From an uncultured Oribacterium sp. (GTDB lineage: Bacteria; Bacillota; Clostridia; Lachnospirales; Lachnospiraceae), in assembly GCA_934270345.1 (NCBI GenBank), contig CAKQPT010000007.1, forward strand, positions 26,112-90,111: a stretch of 64,000 nucleotides of DNA, written 5' to 3'. This document shows positions 22,848 through 31,650 of the stretch, piece by piece. A program made the position numbers and the translations under genes. Numbering within the stretch: the first letter of the stretch is position 1; every line of letters starts with the position of its first letter. A model generated the notes under the pieces. It did no database searches, had not been told where the DNA came from, and saw only the letters and a list, made by a program, of their open reading frames with translations.

Positions 22848-24173
22848 ATGAAACTCAAGAAACTTGTTTCCGCGTTCATGGCTGTAGCGATTACAGGCTC
22901 GATGCTTGTCGGCTGCGGATCCACGACCACCACAACCACCCAGACCGAGGCTCCGAAGGCGACCGAGGCAGCCAAGGAGACATCCGACAACGGCGCCGGC
23001 GAGCTGACCGGTGAGCCGATCAAGATCGGTGCGATGTATGCGCTGTCCGGCGATAAGGCAGCCATCGGTACCAACATCATGCGTGGTGTCGATTTCGCAG
23101 CTGCGGAGATCAATGCAGCCGGCGGTGTCAACGGACGTCCGATCGAGATCGTACGTGGCGATACGCAGGGTGACCCGAAGGTCGCACGTTCCGTCGCAGA
23201 GCGTCTCATCACCCAGGATAAGGTCAATGCCATCATGGGCTGCCACCAGTCCACCCTGTCGGAGATCGTCGCAAAGGTCTGTGAGCAGTATAAGATTCCG
23301 ATGATCACTGCAATCTCTACCGTCGACAGCATTTCCACGGATAACCTGCAGTATTTCTTCCGTCTCTGCCCGCTCAACTCGGTATACGTCGAGGATATGC
23401 TCAAGTACCTCAAGGATTCCTCTGAGCAGACCGGCAAGGAAGTCAAGACCGTTTCCATCTTCGCTGATAACTCCAACATCGGTCAGGAGATCATCCGTTG
23501 CGTAGGCCTCTATGCAGATAAGTATGATATCCAGGTTGTGAAGGAGGTTCAGTACTCCAGCGGTGCCGCTGACCTCACATCGGAGGTGCTCGCACTGAAG
23601 GAGGCCAATGCTGACGCCGTGATCTGCGAGTCCTACATCGCAGACGCGATCCTCTTCACCAAGACCCTGAAGGAGCAGAACTACCAGCCGCCAATCGTCA
23701 TCGGTAAGGCAAACGGATTCGCAGATCCTTCCTACGTTCCGGCGACCGGCGCACTTGCAAATGGTATCACCACAGTCGTTGAGTTCAACCCTGACCTTAA
23801 GAAGGGTATCGAGACCAACAAGCGCTTCAAGGCAGAGTACGATGTCGATATGAATGGTCACTCCGCCGAGGCGTACACCGTTGTATGGCTGTTCAAGACC
23901 GCGTTCGAGATCGCCGGCACCACTGATGGTGAGGCTGTCAAGGATGTACTTGATACCATCGATATCAAGGATTCCTTCCCGAACGGACCGGACATCATCC
24001 TTCCGTACGACGAGATCAAGTTCGAGGACTATGAGTTCGATGGTGCACAGCACACGAACGACAACACCAAGGCATCTGTAGCAGTGGCTCAGATCCAGGA
24101 TGGTGAGTTCAAGACTGTATGGCCGTTCGACTTCACCGACAGCAAGATCCAGTATCCGGCTCCGCTGTCATAA
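22848..24173 (+). CDS. livK: LIV-type ABC transporter substrate-binding lipoprotein
   Basis: 441 residues. A lipoprotein signal ends at the Cys in MLVGCGSTTT, followed by a Thr/Ala/Glu-rich linker (about residues 23-55) and a type I periplasmic binding fold: PIKIGAMYALSGDKAAIGTNIMRGVDFA, INAAGGVNGRPIEIVRGDTQGDP, VNAIMGCHQSTLS. The ligand is not readable from sequence. ATG 22848 has AAGGAGGA upstream; the frame before it is leader. It sits last in the operon behind a structured leader, and a terminator follows. Confidence 0.92.
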   Translation: MKLKKLVSAFMAVAITGSMLVGCGSTTTTTTQTEAPKATEAAKETSDNGAGELTGEPIKIGAMYALSGDKAAIGTNIMRGVDFAAAEINAAGGVNGRPIEIVRGDTQGDPKVARSVAERLITQDKVNAIMGCHQSTLSEIVAKVCEQYKIPMITAISTVDSISTDNLQYFFRLCPLNSVYVEDMLKYLKDSSEQTGKEVKTVSIFADNSNIGQEIIRCVGLYADKYDIQVVKEVQYSSGAADLTSEVLALKEANADAVICESYIADAILFTKTLKEQNYQPPIVIGKANGFADPSYVPATGALANGITTVVEFNPDLKKGIETNKRFKAEYDVDMNGHSAEAYTVVWLFKTAFEIAGTTDGEAVKDVLDTIDIKDSFPNGPDIILPYDEIKFEDYEFDGAQHTNDNTKASVAVAQIQDGEFKTVWPFDFTDSKIQYPAPLS

Positions 24174-24213
24174 GAGCGTTACTACACTTATATTCTCCTA
24201 TATATGTAGACAG

Positions 24214-24243
24214 AAACCCCGAGGTTAAACCTCGGGGTTTTCT
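24214..24243 (+). terminator. Terminator of the liv operon
   Basis: Thirteen-bp stem AAACCCCGAGGTT/AACCTCGGGGTTT with a one-base loop centre, running into TTTTCT. Confidence 0.88.
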
Positions 24244-24302
24244 CGTGTGAAAAAACGTTGTAATATATAGGCTGAAAATAATTCGATGAGGAGAGTGTGC
24301 AA

Positions 24303-25121
24303 ATGAAAATCACGATGCTTGGTACGGGCAATGCGCTCGTGTCGGAGGTTTACAATACCTGCTATGTGCTGACAGATGAGGAGAAGCAGGGGACGGAGAA
24401 GTATTTTATGGTGGACGCTGGTGGCGGCGGACAGATCGTGCATCAGCTGAAGTATGCGGGACTGAACTGGATGGATATGCGGGAGATTTTCCTGACACAC
24501 AAGCATATCGATCACTTCACGGGGATGATCTGGATGGTGCGTCTCATCACGCAGAACATGAAGTCCGGCAAGTACGAGGGAGAGGCCAATATCTATGGCC
24601 ACAAGGAAGTCATCGAGCTGCTCGATGATATCTCCCGGAAGCTGCTGCAGCCTGGTCAGGTGAAGTTTATCGGCGATCGCCTGCACCTGATTCCGGTCGA
24701 GGATGGGGAGACCCGTGTGATCAATGGTCACAAGGTGACCTTCTTCGATATCGGCTCCACGAAGGCAAAGCAGTTCGGTTATCTCTATGAGATGAGCGAT
24801 GGTCGGAAGATCTGCTGCTGCGGTGATGAGCCGTACAATGCGGAGTTCGAGGAGAAGTATGCGAAGGGGGCGGACTGGCTGCTTCATGAGGCATTCTGTC
24901 TCTATGAGGAGCGGGACAGCTTCCATCCGTATGAGAAGCACCACTCCACGGTGAAGGATGCGGCGGAGCTCGCGGAGAGCCTGCAGGTGCCGAATCTTCT
25001 TCTCTATCATACAGAGGATAAGAACATCGCGCGTCGGAAGGAGCTCTATACCGCAGAGGCGCAGGCGTCGTATTCCGGTCACGTCGTGGTGCCGGAGGAT
25101 CTCGAGACGGTCGAACTGTAA
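24303..25121 (+). CDS. Metallo-beta-lactamase-fold hydrolase (RNase Z-like)
   Basis: 272 residues. It begins KITMLGTGNAL and carries the zinc motif LTHKHIDHFTG (HxHxDH), a later CCGDEPYN Asp, HEAF and HHSTVKDAAELAESL, with YHTEDKN near the end. This is the layout of the tRNase Z/ElaC branch, but the protein lacks a clear exosite arm, so a general MBL hydrolase is safer. ATG 24303 sits 7-8 bases after GAGGAGA. Monocistronic between a terminator and the ClC gene. Confidence 0.82.
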   Translation: MKITMLGTGNALVSEVYNTCYVLTDEEKQGTEKYFMVDAGGGGQIVHQLKYAGLNWMDMREIFLTHKHIDHFTGMIWMVRLITQNMKSGKYEGEANIYGHKEVIELLDDISRKLLQPGQVKFIGDRLHLIPVEDGETRVINGHKVTFFDIGSTKAKQFGYLYEMSDGRKICCCGDEPYNAEFEEKYAKGADWLLHEAFCLYEERDSFHPYEKHHSTVKDAAELAESLQVPNLLLYHTEDKNIARRKELYTAEAQASYSGHVVVPEDLETVEL

Positions 25122-25132
25122 GGTGAGTTGAA

Positions 25133-25206
25133 GAAACGAAGCTGTGCGTTTCGAGTTTATGGGGTCAGACCCCATTATCGGAGAAGGACGGGCGCAGCTT
25201 CGTTTC
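25133..25206. repeat. Large hairpin with REP-like palindrome B2 in its loop
   Basis: Fifteen-base arms GAAACGAAGCTGTGC (25133-25147) and GCGCAGCTTCGTTTC (25192-25206) pair with a single G-U. In the loop is GGGGTCAGACCCC (25161-25173). It lies about 50 bases before the ClC start, so it may be part of its leader or a mobile repeat. Confidence 0.75.
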
Positions 25207-25258
25207 GGCGCGGTGATGATCTGGTACCGGATGCATTGGCGCAAAAAGGGGGAGAGTT

Positions 25259-26527
25259 ATGGGAACAAATTACGTAGCGTACTGGAAGACGCTGCCATAT
25301 AAGCTGATGGTGGGGCTCAAGTGGATCGGTTTCGGTGTGCTGACCGGCATCCTCGTCGGCGGTGTGTCGGCGCTGTTCGCGAAGGCCATCGTGCTGGCGA
25401 CGGGCTTCCGTCTGGCGCATACCTGGATCGTGTTTCTGCTGCCGCTCGCGGGTCTGTTCATCGTCTGGTTCTATCATCGGCTCGGGGCGCGGAAGCCGCG
25501 GGGCACGAACCTCGTGCTGGAGGCGATCCGCGAGAGTGAGCGGGTGCCGGTGAAGATGGCGCCGCTCATCATCGTGTCGACGGTGCTGACGCATCTCTTC
25601 GGTGGTTCGGCCGGACGAGAGGGCGCGGCGCTGCAGGTCGGCGGTTCGCTCGGTCATGGACTCGGTCAGCTGCTGCACTTCCGGAAGGAGGAACGTCGGC
25701 GGACCATCATGTGCGGTATGAGTGCGGCCTTCTCGGCGCTGTTCGGTACGCCGCTCGCGGCGACGGTGCTCTCGATGGAAATCAGTACCGTTGGCGTGAT
25801 GTATTACTCCTCGCTTGTACCGTGCGCGGTGTCTGCATTGACCGCACACTTCGTGGCGCAGGCGATCAACCCGGGAAGCGAGGCAATGCTGCTCGCGGCG
25901 GTGCCGGCCTTCCATGTGCGCGACGCGGTCTGCACGATGCTGTTTGCGTGGGCGTGTGCGCTGGTGTCGATCCTCTTCGCGACCTCGATGCACAGCAGTA
26001 AGAAGCTGCTGCAGAAGTACTTCCCGAACGACTACATCCGCGTGGTGGTGTCCGGCGTGATCATCGTCGTGCTGACGCTGCTCGTGGGCGACCAGACCTA
26101 CAACGGCACCGGCTCGAACATCATCGCGAGCTGCATCGAGAATCCGACGTTCAAGATCGCGTTCTATGCCTTCCTGCTGAAGATTCTGTTCACCTCGGTG
26201 ACCCTCGGCGGCGGCTTCCAGGGCGGCGAGATCGTGCCGTCGCTCTTCATCGGTGCGACCTTTGGACACGTGGTCGGCAGTTTCACCGGCATGGACCCGG
26301 CGCTCTGCTCCGCGATCGGCATGGCCTGCGTCTTCTGCGGCGTGACGAACTGCCCGCTCGCTTCGCTGCTCATCGCGTTTGAGATGTTCGGCTTCGATGC
26401 GTCGTCGTACTTCATCCTCGCAATCGCGATCACCTATCTGTTCTCCGGAAACTACGGTATCTACGGTGCGCAGAAGATCCGCTTCAGCAAGTGGGATCCG
26501 GCGGAAATCGACGCGAATACACACTGA
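25259..26527 (+). CDS. ClC-family chloride channel or antiporter
   Basis: 422 residues, polytopic. ClC signatures: GGSAGREGAALQVGGSLG, keeping the gating Glu but with Ala where most members have Pro, and GGGFQGGEIVPSLFIGATFG. The gating Glu fits either channel or proton-coupled exchange. No CBS domains. GGGGGAG precedes the ATG. I looked for a fluoride riboswitch upstream, which would suggest a fluoride exporter, and did not recognise one. The palindromic region follows the stop directly. Confidence 0.88.
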   Translation: MGTNYVAYWKTLPYKLMVGLKWIGFGVLTGILVGGVSALFAKAIVLATGFRLAHTWIVFLLPLAGLFIVWFYHRLGARKPRGTNLVLEAIRESERVPVKMAPLIIVSTVLTHLFGGSAGREGAALQVGGSLGHGLGQLLHFRKEERRRTIMCGMSAAFSALFGTPLAATVLSMEISTVGVMYYSSLVPCAVSALTAHFVAQAINPGSEAMLLAAVPAFHVRDAVCTMLFAWACALVSILFATSMHSSKKLLQKYFPNDYIRVVVSGVIIVVLTLLVGDQTYNGTGSNIIASCIENPTFKIAFYAFLLKILFTSVTLGGGFQGGEIVPSLFIGATFGHVVGSFTGMDPALCSAIGMACVFCGVTNCPLASLLIAFEMFGFDASSYFILAIAITYLFSGNYGIYGAQKIRFSKWDPAEIDANTH

Positions 26528-26800
26528 CCCGGCGGGGACAGTTTGACGAAAGGCTCCGAGTGCCGGCATTAGAAGCACAGTACTCCGAGACCGGTTCAAT
26601 CTAAGCCGGGGACCCTAAGCGGCACTAGGCCCTCCGCAATCGTCGAGTTTTCCTGATGAAAACTCGACGTTGACAGAGGGGTCCAGGGAGAGATAACACC
26701 AAGTGCCGCTAAGGGGACCCGGCTTGATTTCACACGGTCTCTTCGTATGGCTTCTGATGCCGGCACTCGGAGCTCCTATTTTGCACTGAAACCCGGCGGG
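26527..26800. mobile_element. Full-length palindromic element A1 with 10-bp flanking direct repeat
   Basis: About 254 bases (26537-26790) flanked by exact copies of ACCCGGCGGG (26527-26536, 26791-26800). Outer arms GCTCCGAGTGCCGGCAT (26553-26569) and its perfect complement (26757-26773) are followed by AGAAGC/GCTTCT, then imperfect inner arms ending AGCGGCACT/AGTGCCGCT. An innermost stem CGTCGAGTTTTC/GAAAACTCGACG lies at 26641-26669. No coding capacity is evident. The termini (GACAGTTTG at left) and flanking repeat suggest a non-autonomous, MITE-like insertion. The left end is shared with the copy at 63911. Confidence 0.65.
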
Positions 26801-26933
26801 TTATGAGCGGTACAATATAGCTTTCATATGGACAGACTCCATATAATTAAAAACAGAACGCGTAGAAGACAGAAGTCGGCTTCTATGCGTTCTGTTTTTA
26901 GTTGTTCACATCTTCATATAATATAAACTTGTG
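26528..26933. other. Gene-free region after ClC
   Basis: This 406-base stretch holds the A1 element, then an AT-rich segment with a weak TACAAT (about 26811), and a bidirectional terminator at 26849-26899. I see no gene in it. Confidence 0.7.
26849..26899. terminator. Bidirectional terminator, ClC region and ROK kinase
   Basis: Twenty-base arms, AAAAACAGAACGCGTAGAAG with a near-perfect complement ending in GTTTTT, flanked by A and T runs so it can act from either side. It ends the leftward ROK gene. Confidence 0.88.
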
Positions 26934-27809
26934 TCAGTTTACGTGAAGCTCATCAATCGCGAGCTTGATGGCCCCCATGATGCCCTGGTCGTCGTGGAGG
27001 GAGGCCGGGACGATGTAGTGGTCGAGGTCGGCGAGCTCGTCGGTGCGGATATAGCCGTTCACCATGGTCCGGACCTTCTCGCGAATCAGCGGGAAGAGCT
27101 GCTCCTGGTGCATGACACCGCCTCCGAGGATGATGATCTGCGGGCTCAGGGTCATGATAAGCGTAGTGCAGGCTTCCGCGATGTAGTGCGCTTCGATATC
27201 CCATACCTTCGGATCATCCTTCAGGGTGATGGCTTTCTGTCCCCAGCGCTCTTCGATGGCCGGGCCGGCGGCCATGCCCTCGAAGCAGCTGCCATGGTAA
27301 GGACAGTGCCCCTCATAGTGATCGTCCGGGTGCTTCACCATCGGGATGTGTCCGAACTCCGGGTGGAGCATGCCGTGCACGAGATGACCACCGGAGAGGA
27401 CGCCGGCACCGACGCCGGTACCGATCGTGATGTAGACGGCATCCGTGAGACCGCGCGCCTGTCCGTAGGTGACCTCGCCGAGGAGCGAGCCGTTGACGTC
27501 GGTATCGAAGCCGACCGGCACGCCGAGCGCGCGCTTCAGTATGCCGACGATGTCGACATTGGCCCAGCCCGGTTTCGGGGTCGTCGTGATATAGCCGTAG
27601 GTCGGCGAGTTCCGGCGAAGATCGACCGGGCCGAAGCAGGCTACGCCGAGAGATGCGATCTCCTTATCGCGGAACCAGTCGATGATCGCGGACAGCGTTT
27701 CATCCGGTGTAGTCGTCGGGATGGATGTCTGCGCGAGAATCGTTCCGTTTTCATCGCCGAGCGCGCACACCATCTTCGTGCCGCCGGCCTCTAAAGCTCC
27801 GTAAAGCAT
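26934..27809 (-). CDS. ROK-family fructokinase-type sugar kinase
   Basis: 291 residues. ATP loop: YGALEAGGTKMVCALGDENG. Sugar and catalytic region: GVPVGFDTDVNGSLLGE (catalytic Asp). ROK zinc site: HPEFGHIPM...HCPYHGSCFEGMAAGPAIEERWG. The EAGGTK opening and the zinc-site layout are those of bacterial fructokinases, so fructose is the likely substrate, though mannose or glucose cannot be excluded. The start at 27809 follows AGGAGG; the frame upstream is non-coding leader with a TACAAT-like -10. The neighbouring esterase gene reads the same way, 130 bases upstream. Confidence 0.88.
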   Translation of the reverse strand: MLYGALEAGGTKMVCALGDENGTILAQTSIPTTTPDETLSAIIDWFRDKEIASLGVACFGPVDLRRNSPTYGYITTTPKPGWANVDIVGILKRALGVPVGFDTDVNGSLLGEVTYGQARGLTDAVYITIGTGVGAGVLSGGHLVHGMLHPEFGHIPMVKHPDDHYEGHCPYHGSCFEGMAAGPAIEERWGQKAITLKDDPKVWDIEAHYIAEACTTLIMTLSPQIIILGGGVMHQEQLFPLIREKVRTMVNGYIRTDELADLDHYIVPASLHDDQGIMGAIKLAIDELHVN

Positions 27810-27876
27810 AATTTCATATCCTCCTGTTAGATATTGTAAAGCATGAATGCGTGAAGGGAAAGCAGAGAATACACAA

Positions 27877-27903
27877 TGTACCCTCTTTAAAAAAGAGGGT
27901 ACG
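27877..27903. terminator. Hairpin between esterase and ROK kinase genes
   Basis: GTACCCTCTTT pairs with AAAGAGGGTAC around an A-rich loop. It is a candidate terminator for the leftward esterase gene, but the following T-tract is weak. Confidence 0.5.
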
Positions 27904-27940
27904 GGGGAAGGGGGATTCAAACAGTAATGTGTAGTCTGCT

Positions 27941-28762
27941 TTATAAATACCGGATGAAGAAGTTCTGCGCAGCCTGTACGCGTTCCTTCTCACCGGCCTC
28001 GTGGGCGAAGCCCGGGAGGATGGTCAGCTCCGTATGGACGCCGTGCTCCTGGAAGTTTTTCTGCAGGCTCTTCATACGGGCCACGCGGTTATCACCGTAC
28101 GGGGAGTCGCCGATAAACTTGTTGTCGAGCTCGCCGACACTGATCAGGACAGGGACCTTCTTTACCGCTTCGAGGTCGACATCATGACCGAAGTAATCCT
28201 TGAAGTCACGGATGCCCCAGAAGTAGTCCTCGTCCGGGTTCAGGAAGGTCGGACGGCCAGGTGCACCGATGGAGCAGGCCTTCAGGCGATCCGGGTGCGC
28301 GAAGAGGAAGCGGTTTACGAACTGTCCTCCACCGGAGTGACCGAACATGAAGAACTGATCGGTGTGCACGCCCGGATAGCGCTTCGCCATGTCCTCAATC
28401 ATATCGAGGAGGATCAGATCATAACGGATGCCGTCGCAGGAGAGGAGCTTATAGCTGTTGAAGTCGTCGCGCTGAATGAGACCGCCCGGGAACATCGGCG
28501 CGAGCACCGCCATGTGATACTTGTCCGCGAGCTCCTTTGCCTGTCTGATATACTCTTCGATCGCACAGCCGGTTCCGTGAATGATGACGAGCAGAGAGTA
28601 GTCATGCTCTGCTTCATCGTAGTAGCAGTCCGGGAGATGCACCCAGTAGTGGAAGCGCTGATCGGTCGGACAGTGCCAGAGCATATTTAAGTAAGCATTG
28701 CCGAACAGATTTTTCTGCTGTTCGAGCGTAAGATTCGTAGCCAATGGATTCTGATTTGCCAT
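27941..28762 (-). CDS. Alpha/beta-hydrolase (esterase or depolymerase-like)
   Basis: 273 residues. Oxyanion segment LLVIIHGTGC, nucleophile elbow FGHSGGGQFVNRF, an acid in ISVGELDNKF and the base in LPGFAHEAGE give a complete Ser-Asp-His triad. No signal peptide, so it is cytoplasmic. The layout resembles PHB-depolymerase/feruloyl-esterase relatives, but the substrate is unknown. It starts after GGAGG, 15 bases downstream of the transporter stop, so it is in an operon with the 2-hydroxycarboxylate carrier and may process what that carrier imports. Confidence 0.8.
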   Translation of the reverse strand: MANQNPLATNLTLEQQKNLFGNAYLNMLWHCPTDQRFHYWVHLPDCYYDEAEHDYSLLVIIHGTGCAIEEYIRQAKELADKYHMAVLAPMFPGGLIQRDDFNSYKLLSCDGIRYDLILLDMIEDMAKRYPGVHTDQFFMFGHSGGGQFVNRFLFAHPDRLKACSIGAPGRPTFLNPDEDYFWGIRDFKDYFGHDVDLEAVKKVPVLISVGELDNKFIGDSPYGDNRVARMKSLQKNFQEHGVHTELTILPGFAHEAGEKERVQAAQNFFIRYL

Positions 28763-28777
28763 ACTGTACCTCCAGGA

Positions 28778-30082
28778 TTACAGGAATTTACCGAAGACGA
28801 AGCTTGCGACGACGAGCATGATCGCACCACCGATTCTGGAAGAAATCTGAGCGTAGGACATCAGCTCCATGCGGTGTGCAGCACCGAGACACTGTACATC
28901 GCCGGCACCACCGCCGTTTGCCATGCAGAGTCCGGCCGTCAGCATTCCTTCTACAGGATAGAAGTGGAACAGCTTGCCGACGATGAAGGTTCCGATCATC
29001 GCACCGATGACGGTCGCCATGATGATAACGATATACGCCGGGTTCGTGAAGACCTTCGCGTAGTCCGTGAGGTTCGTACCGATACCAACCGTGATCATCA
29101 GCGGGAAGGACATATACTTTACGAAGAACTGCTGCATGCCCTTCGCACCGGCCTTGACATTTTCCGGAAGAACGTTCGTCATGTTCAGAATTGCCATCAG
29201 GATGACCATGAACGCGAAGGTATGAATGCTGAAACCGAGGTTCGCGTGGTTGATGATGGAGATCTGCTTTGCGTAGAGGTTTGCGACGTTGAAGCATACG
29301 ACGCCGAGTGCGAGACCGGTTGCGTAGTCGGCTGCGGTCGGCTTTACCTCGCTTGCCTTCGTGGTGACATTTTCTTCACCAGCCATCAGCTGACCATTAC
29401 CTGTCAGGGATGGCTTGATCTGACCGAGCTTGTTCAGCAGTGCAGACATGAAGACAGCGCAGAGATTGCCAATGCTGATGATCGCAAAGGCAGATGCATA
29501 CCAGGAGGAAGCGTCCCCGCCAGTGGCGGCTGCCCACATCTTACTCATCGGCGTGATGCCGGCACCATTACCACCACCCATCACCGGGATTGCGTAGGTG
29601 GCCATTGCCTCGATGGCTCCGACACCAGTGATGGCACCGACGAGACCGGCCAGGCCGAGTGCACCGGCGATACCAGCGATGATCGTCGGGATAAAGCCGG
29701 CGAAAGACTTGATGAGCATCTTGCGATCGACCGAGAGCACAGAGCCGGTGATCAGGACGAGAATGTAGAGATCAAGGAAACCGGTGGAGCCGTTGAAGGT
29801 ATTCAGAGCTTCCATCGAGCCTTCACCGATCAGGTGGAAGGTGTTCATCGCGCCGGCCACGAGGCAGGAGAAGAGCATGCCGCCACCGAACCAGGTCTTC
29901 CAGACCGGGATGTGATCACCGACCCAGCCGAGCAGGGTGCCGATGATCATCGCGAAGGCGAGTGCGCCGACCATGTTGGTCAGCATCCAGTCATTGGCGG
30001 CCATCACCATCATCAGTACACTGAATATAAGGTACATCCACAGAGGGAACCCAAGGATCTTCGTTTCTTTTAACGTATTCAC
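28778..30082 (-). CDS. 2-hydroxycarboxylate transporter (CitS/MaeN/CimH family)
   Basis: 434 residues, about 11 membrane segments. The two family re-entrant-loop motifs are present: VMGGGNGAGITPMSKMW in the first half and CMANGGGAGDVQCLGAAHRM in the second. Members carry citrate, malate or lactate with sodium or proton, or exchange them. I chose a GTG start at 30082 because GGGAGGA lies just upstream; a TTG five codons earlier would overlap that site. A TTGCAC-18-TACAAT promoter reads leftward from about 30180. A LysR gene lies upstream on the same strand. Confidence 0.9.
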   Translation of the reverse strand: MNTLKETKILGFPLWMYLIFSVLMMVMAANDWMLTNMVGALAFAMIIGTLLGWVGDHIPVWKTWFGGGMLFSCLVAGAMNTFHLIGEGSMEALNTFNGSTGFLDLYILVLITGSVLSVDRKMLIKSFAGFIPTIIAGIAGALGLAGLVGAITGVGAIEAMATYAIPVMGGGNGAGITPMSKMWAAATGGDASSWYASAFAIISIGNLCAVFMSALLNKLGQIKPSLTGNGQLMAGEENVTTKASEVKPTAADYATGLALGVVCFNVANLYAKQISIINHANLGFSIHTFAFMVILMAILNMTNVLPENVKAGAKGMQQFFVKYMSFPLMITVGIGTNLTDYAKVFTNPAYIVIIMATVIGAMIGTFIVGKLFHFYPVEGMLTAGLCMANGGGAGDVQCLGAAHRMELMSYAQISSRIGGAIMLVVASFVFGKFL

Positions 30083-30151
30083 AGTAAATCCTCCCAAAGA
30101 GTGAAACAGATTTTTAAAGCACTTTCAATTACCGGTAAATTTGATAAACGG

Positions 30152-30181
30152 ATTGTAGAATAAACAGGTGCGATTGTGCAA
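30152..30181 (-). promoter_or_regulatory. Promoter for the 2-hydroxycarboxylate transporter operon
   Basis: On the minus strand, TTGCAC and TACAAT are separated by 18 bases, after the LysR terminator and about 70 bases before the GTG start. The LysR product may bind here. Confidence 0.5.
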
Positions 30182-30247
30182 GATTGCGGCGATGGCGATT
30201 CTTCTTTTGGACGATAACCATCTGGAATGGGCAGAGTGCCATAAGAC

Positions 30248-30305
30248 AGAAAAAGAAGCATTCGTCCTGTTCTGCGATTTGAACGACGAATGCTTCTCCA
30301 TTTTT
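30248..30305. terminator. LysR gene terminator (works leftward, possibly both ways)
   Basis: Twelve-bp perfect arms GAAGCATTCGTC (30255-30266) and GACGAATGCTTC (30285-30296). On the minus strand the hairpin is followed by TTTTTCT; on the plus strand by CCATTTTT. Confidence 0.85.
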
Positions 30306-30329
30306 CGTTATGAACCTGATTCCAAAATG

Positions 30330-31259
30330 TTATCGATTTTTTGCAGATGCGCTGATCATGTAGCGCCAGACGATTTCTGCAGAAGGTGATAAGCTGCGGC
30401 CCTTCTTCCGGGCGACGATAACATAACGATACAGAGGCTCACCTTTGATCGTGCCATAGACCGGGGTTTGAACAGTAGATGAATTACGGATCGTTGTGTG
30501 CGGCAGCAGGGCGATGCCACAGCCACTGCAGGCAACGAGATAGCGTGTGTCGACATAATCGATGCGCTGCGGATGGATCGGTGTGATGTGATATTTCCTG
30601 AAAAAGGAATTCTCGGCATCATACAGACCCTGCCCTGGTGTCGCCAGAATATAGCGGAGCGCCGGATTACGGAAACGGCTGATGTCGATCTCAACCGGGT
30701 GCTCGAGTGAATTAGTGGAGATGTCGAGGCCATCCAGAATCGGAGATTCCTGTGGGATCACAAATACGAGCGGATCCTCCTGCACCGGCATGTACTCGAT
30801 AGTGTCAGAATGCACCGGTTCGGTATAGATGGCTAAATCAACGGATTCGCTCTCTAGATCGTCTTCACACTGCTGCGAGCTGCGGTTCAGAAAATCAAGC
30901 TGTATTTCCGGATGGGCCAGCATGAACGGCGCTGCCTGCGCACCGGCATAGGCACCACCACGATGCGTCGTAGCGATCAGCACCGGCTCGGACGGCAGCT
31001 GATTGAACTGCCGAAGGTTGCCCATCATCTCGTCTTCCAGCTGCACATAGCGCCGCGCAAAATCGAGAAAAATCTCCCCCTGCGGTGTCACACTCACCGG
31101 ACTGTGCGTACGGTCAAACGGTGCGAATCCCAGCTCCTTCTCGAGCTTGTTCAGCTGTTTGGTCAATGCCGGCTGCGAGATAAACAGACGCTTCGCCGCC
31201 TGGGTGATATTTCGGCATTTTTCTACCTCGAGCACATAATGGAAAATGCTTGTATCCAT
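30330..31259 (-). CDS. LysR-family transcription regulator
   Basis: 309 residues. N-terminal winged helix: FHYVLEVEKCRNITQAAKRLFISQPALTKQLNKLEKELGFAPFDR, followed by a LysR effector-binding domain. The start follows GGAGG. It is transcribed toward the 2-hydroxycarboxylate transporter but separated by a terminator and a fresh promoter, so it probably controls that operon in response to an organic acid. Confidence 0.9.
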   Translation of the reverse strand: MDTSIFHYVLEVEKCRNITQAAKRLFISQPALTKQLNKLEKELGFAPFDRTHSPVSVTPQGEIFLDFARRYVQLEDEMMGNLRQFNQLPSEPVLIATTHRGGAYAGAQAAPFMLAHPEIQLDFLNRSSQQCEDDLESESVDLAIYTEPVHSDTIEYMPVQEDPLVFVIPQESPILDGLDISTNSLEHPVEIDISRFRNPALRYILATPGQGLYDAENSFFRKYHITPIHPQRIDYVDTRYLVACSGCGIALLPHTTIRNSSTVQTPVYGTIKGEPLYRYVIVARKKGRSLSPSAEIVWRYMISASAKNR

Positions 31260-31391
31260 GGAAACCTCCGGAATCGATGTCTTAGTGATAGTATATCAGA
31301 AGCGGAGCGAAAAGTATCCGTGGATCAGGTAAGCGTCGCTGATTTTTCTAAAACGTCGTGTAACAGTTCAGACCCCCCATCGACTCCCTTG

Positions 31392-31490
31392 AGAAGTTTG
31401 AGGCTGCTCCTCATTCGCCCACCCCATTGAATCCGTGAATGTTTGTACGTTTCGGTCCCCACCCCGCTCATGAGGAGCCCTCAAACTTCT
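31392..31490. repeat. Long stem-loop with CCCACCCC runs in the loop
   Basis: AGAAGTTTGAGG (31392-31403) and CTCCTCAT (31407-31414) pair perfectly with ATGAGGAG (31470-31477) and CCTCAAACTTCT (31479-31490), with a small asymmetric bulge. The 55-base loop has two CCCACCCC/CCCCACCCC runs. Confidence 0.7.
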
Positions 31491-31510
31491 GGTTATCCAA
31501 AGCCTGTAAC

Positions 31511-31650
31511 GATCGTAGGCATGTTGAAGCCAGAAATTAATGATCGTGCCTACTATTACGATTGATTTTATTGGCACGATGACTTGATATCAGGGTCATC
31601 GTGCCTACGGTTTACCCAAAATTATAGCTATTTCCGCAGGCACGATGATG
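31511..31650. repeat. Cluster of GGCACGATGA-type repeats in alternating orientation
   Basis: Related words occur at 31542-31553 (GATCGTGCCTAC), 31573-31583 (GGCACGATGAC), 31595-31608 (GTCATCGTGCCTAC) and 31636-31650 (GCAGGCACGATGATG), with weaker forms at 31511 and 31666. The middle two form a perfect 11-bp hairpin. The irregular spacing rules out a CRISPR array. Confidence 0.7.

Noticed and set aside
25120..25258. Fluoride riboswitch ahead of the ClC gene
   Set aside because: I looked for the conserved GGCGATGG and CTGATG elements in the right order and did not find them.
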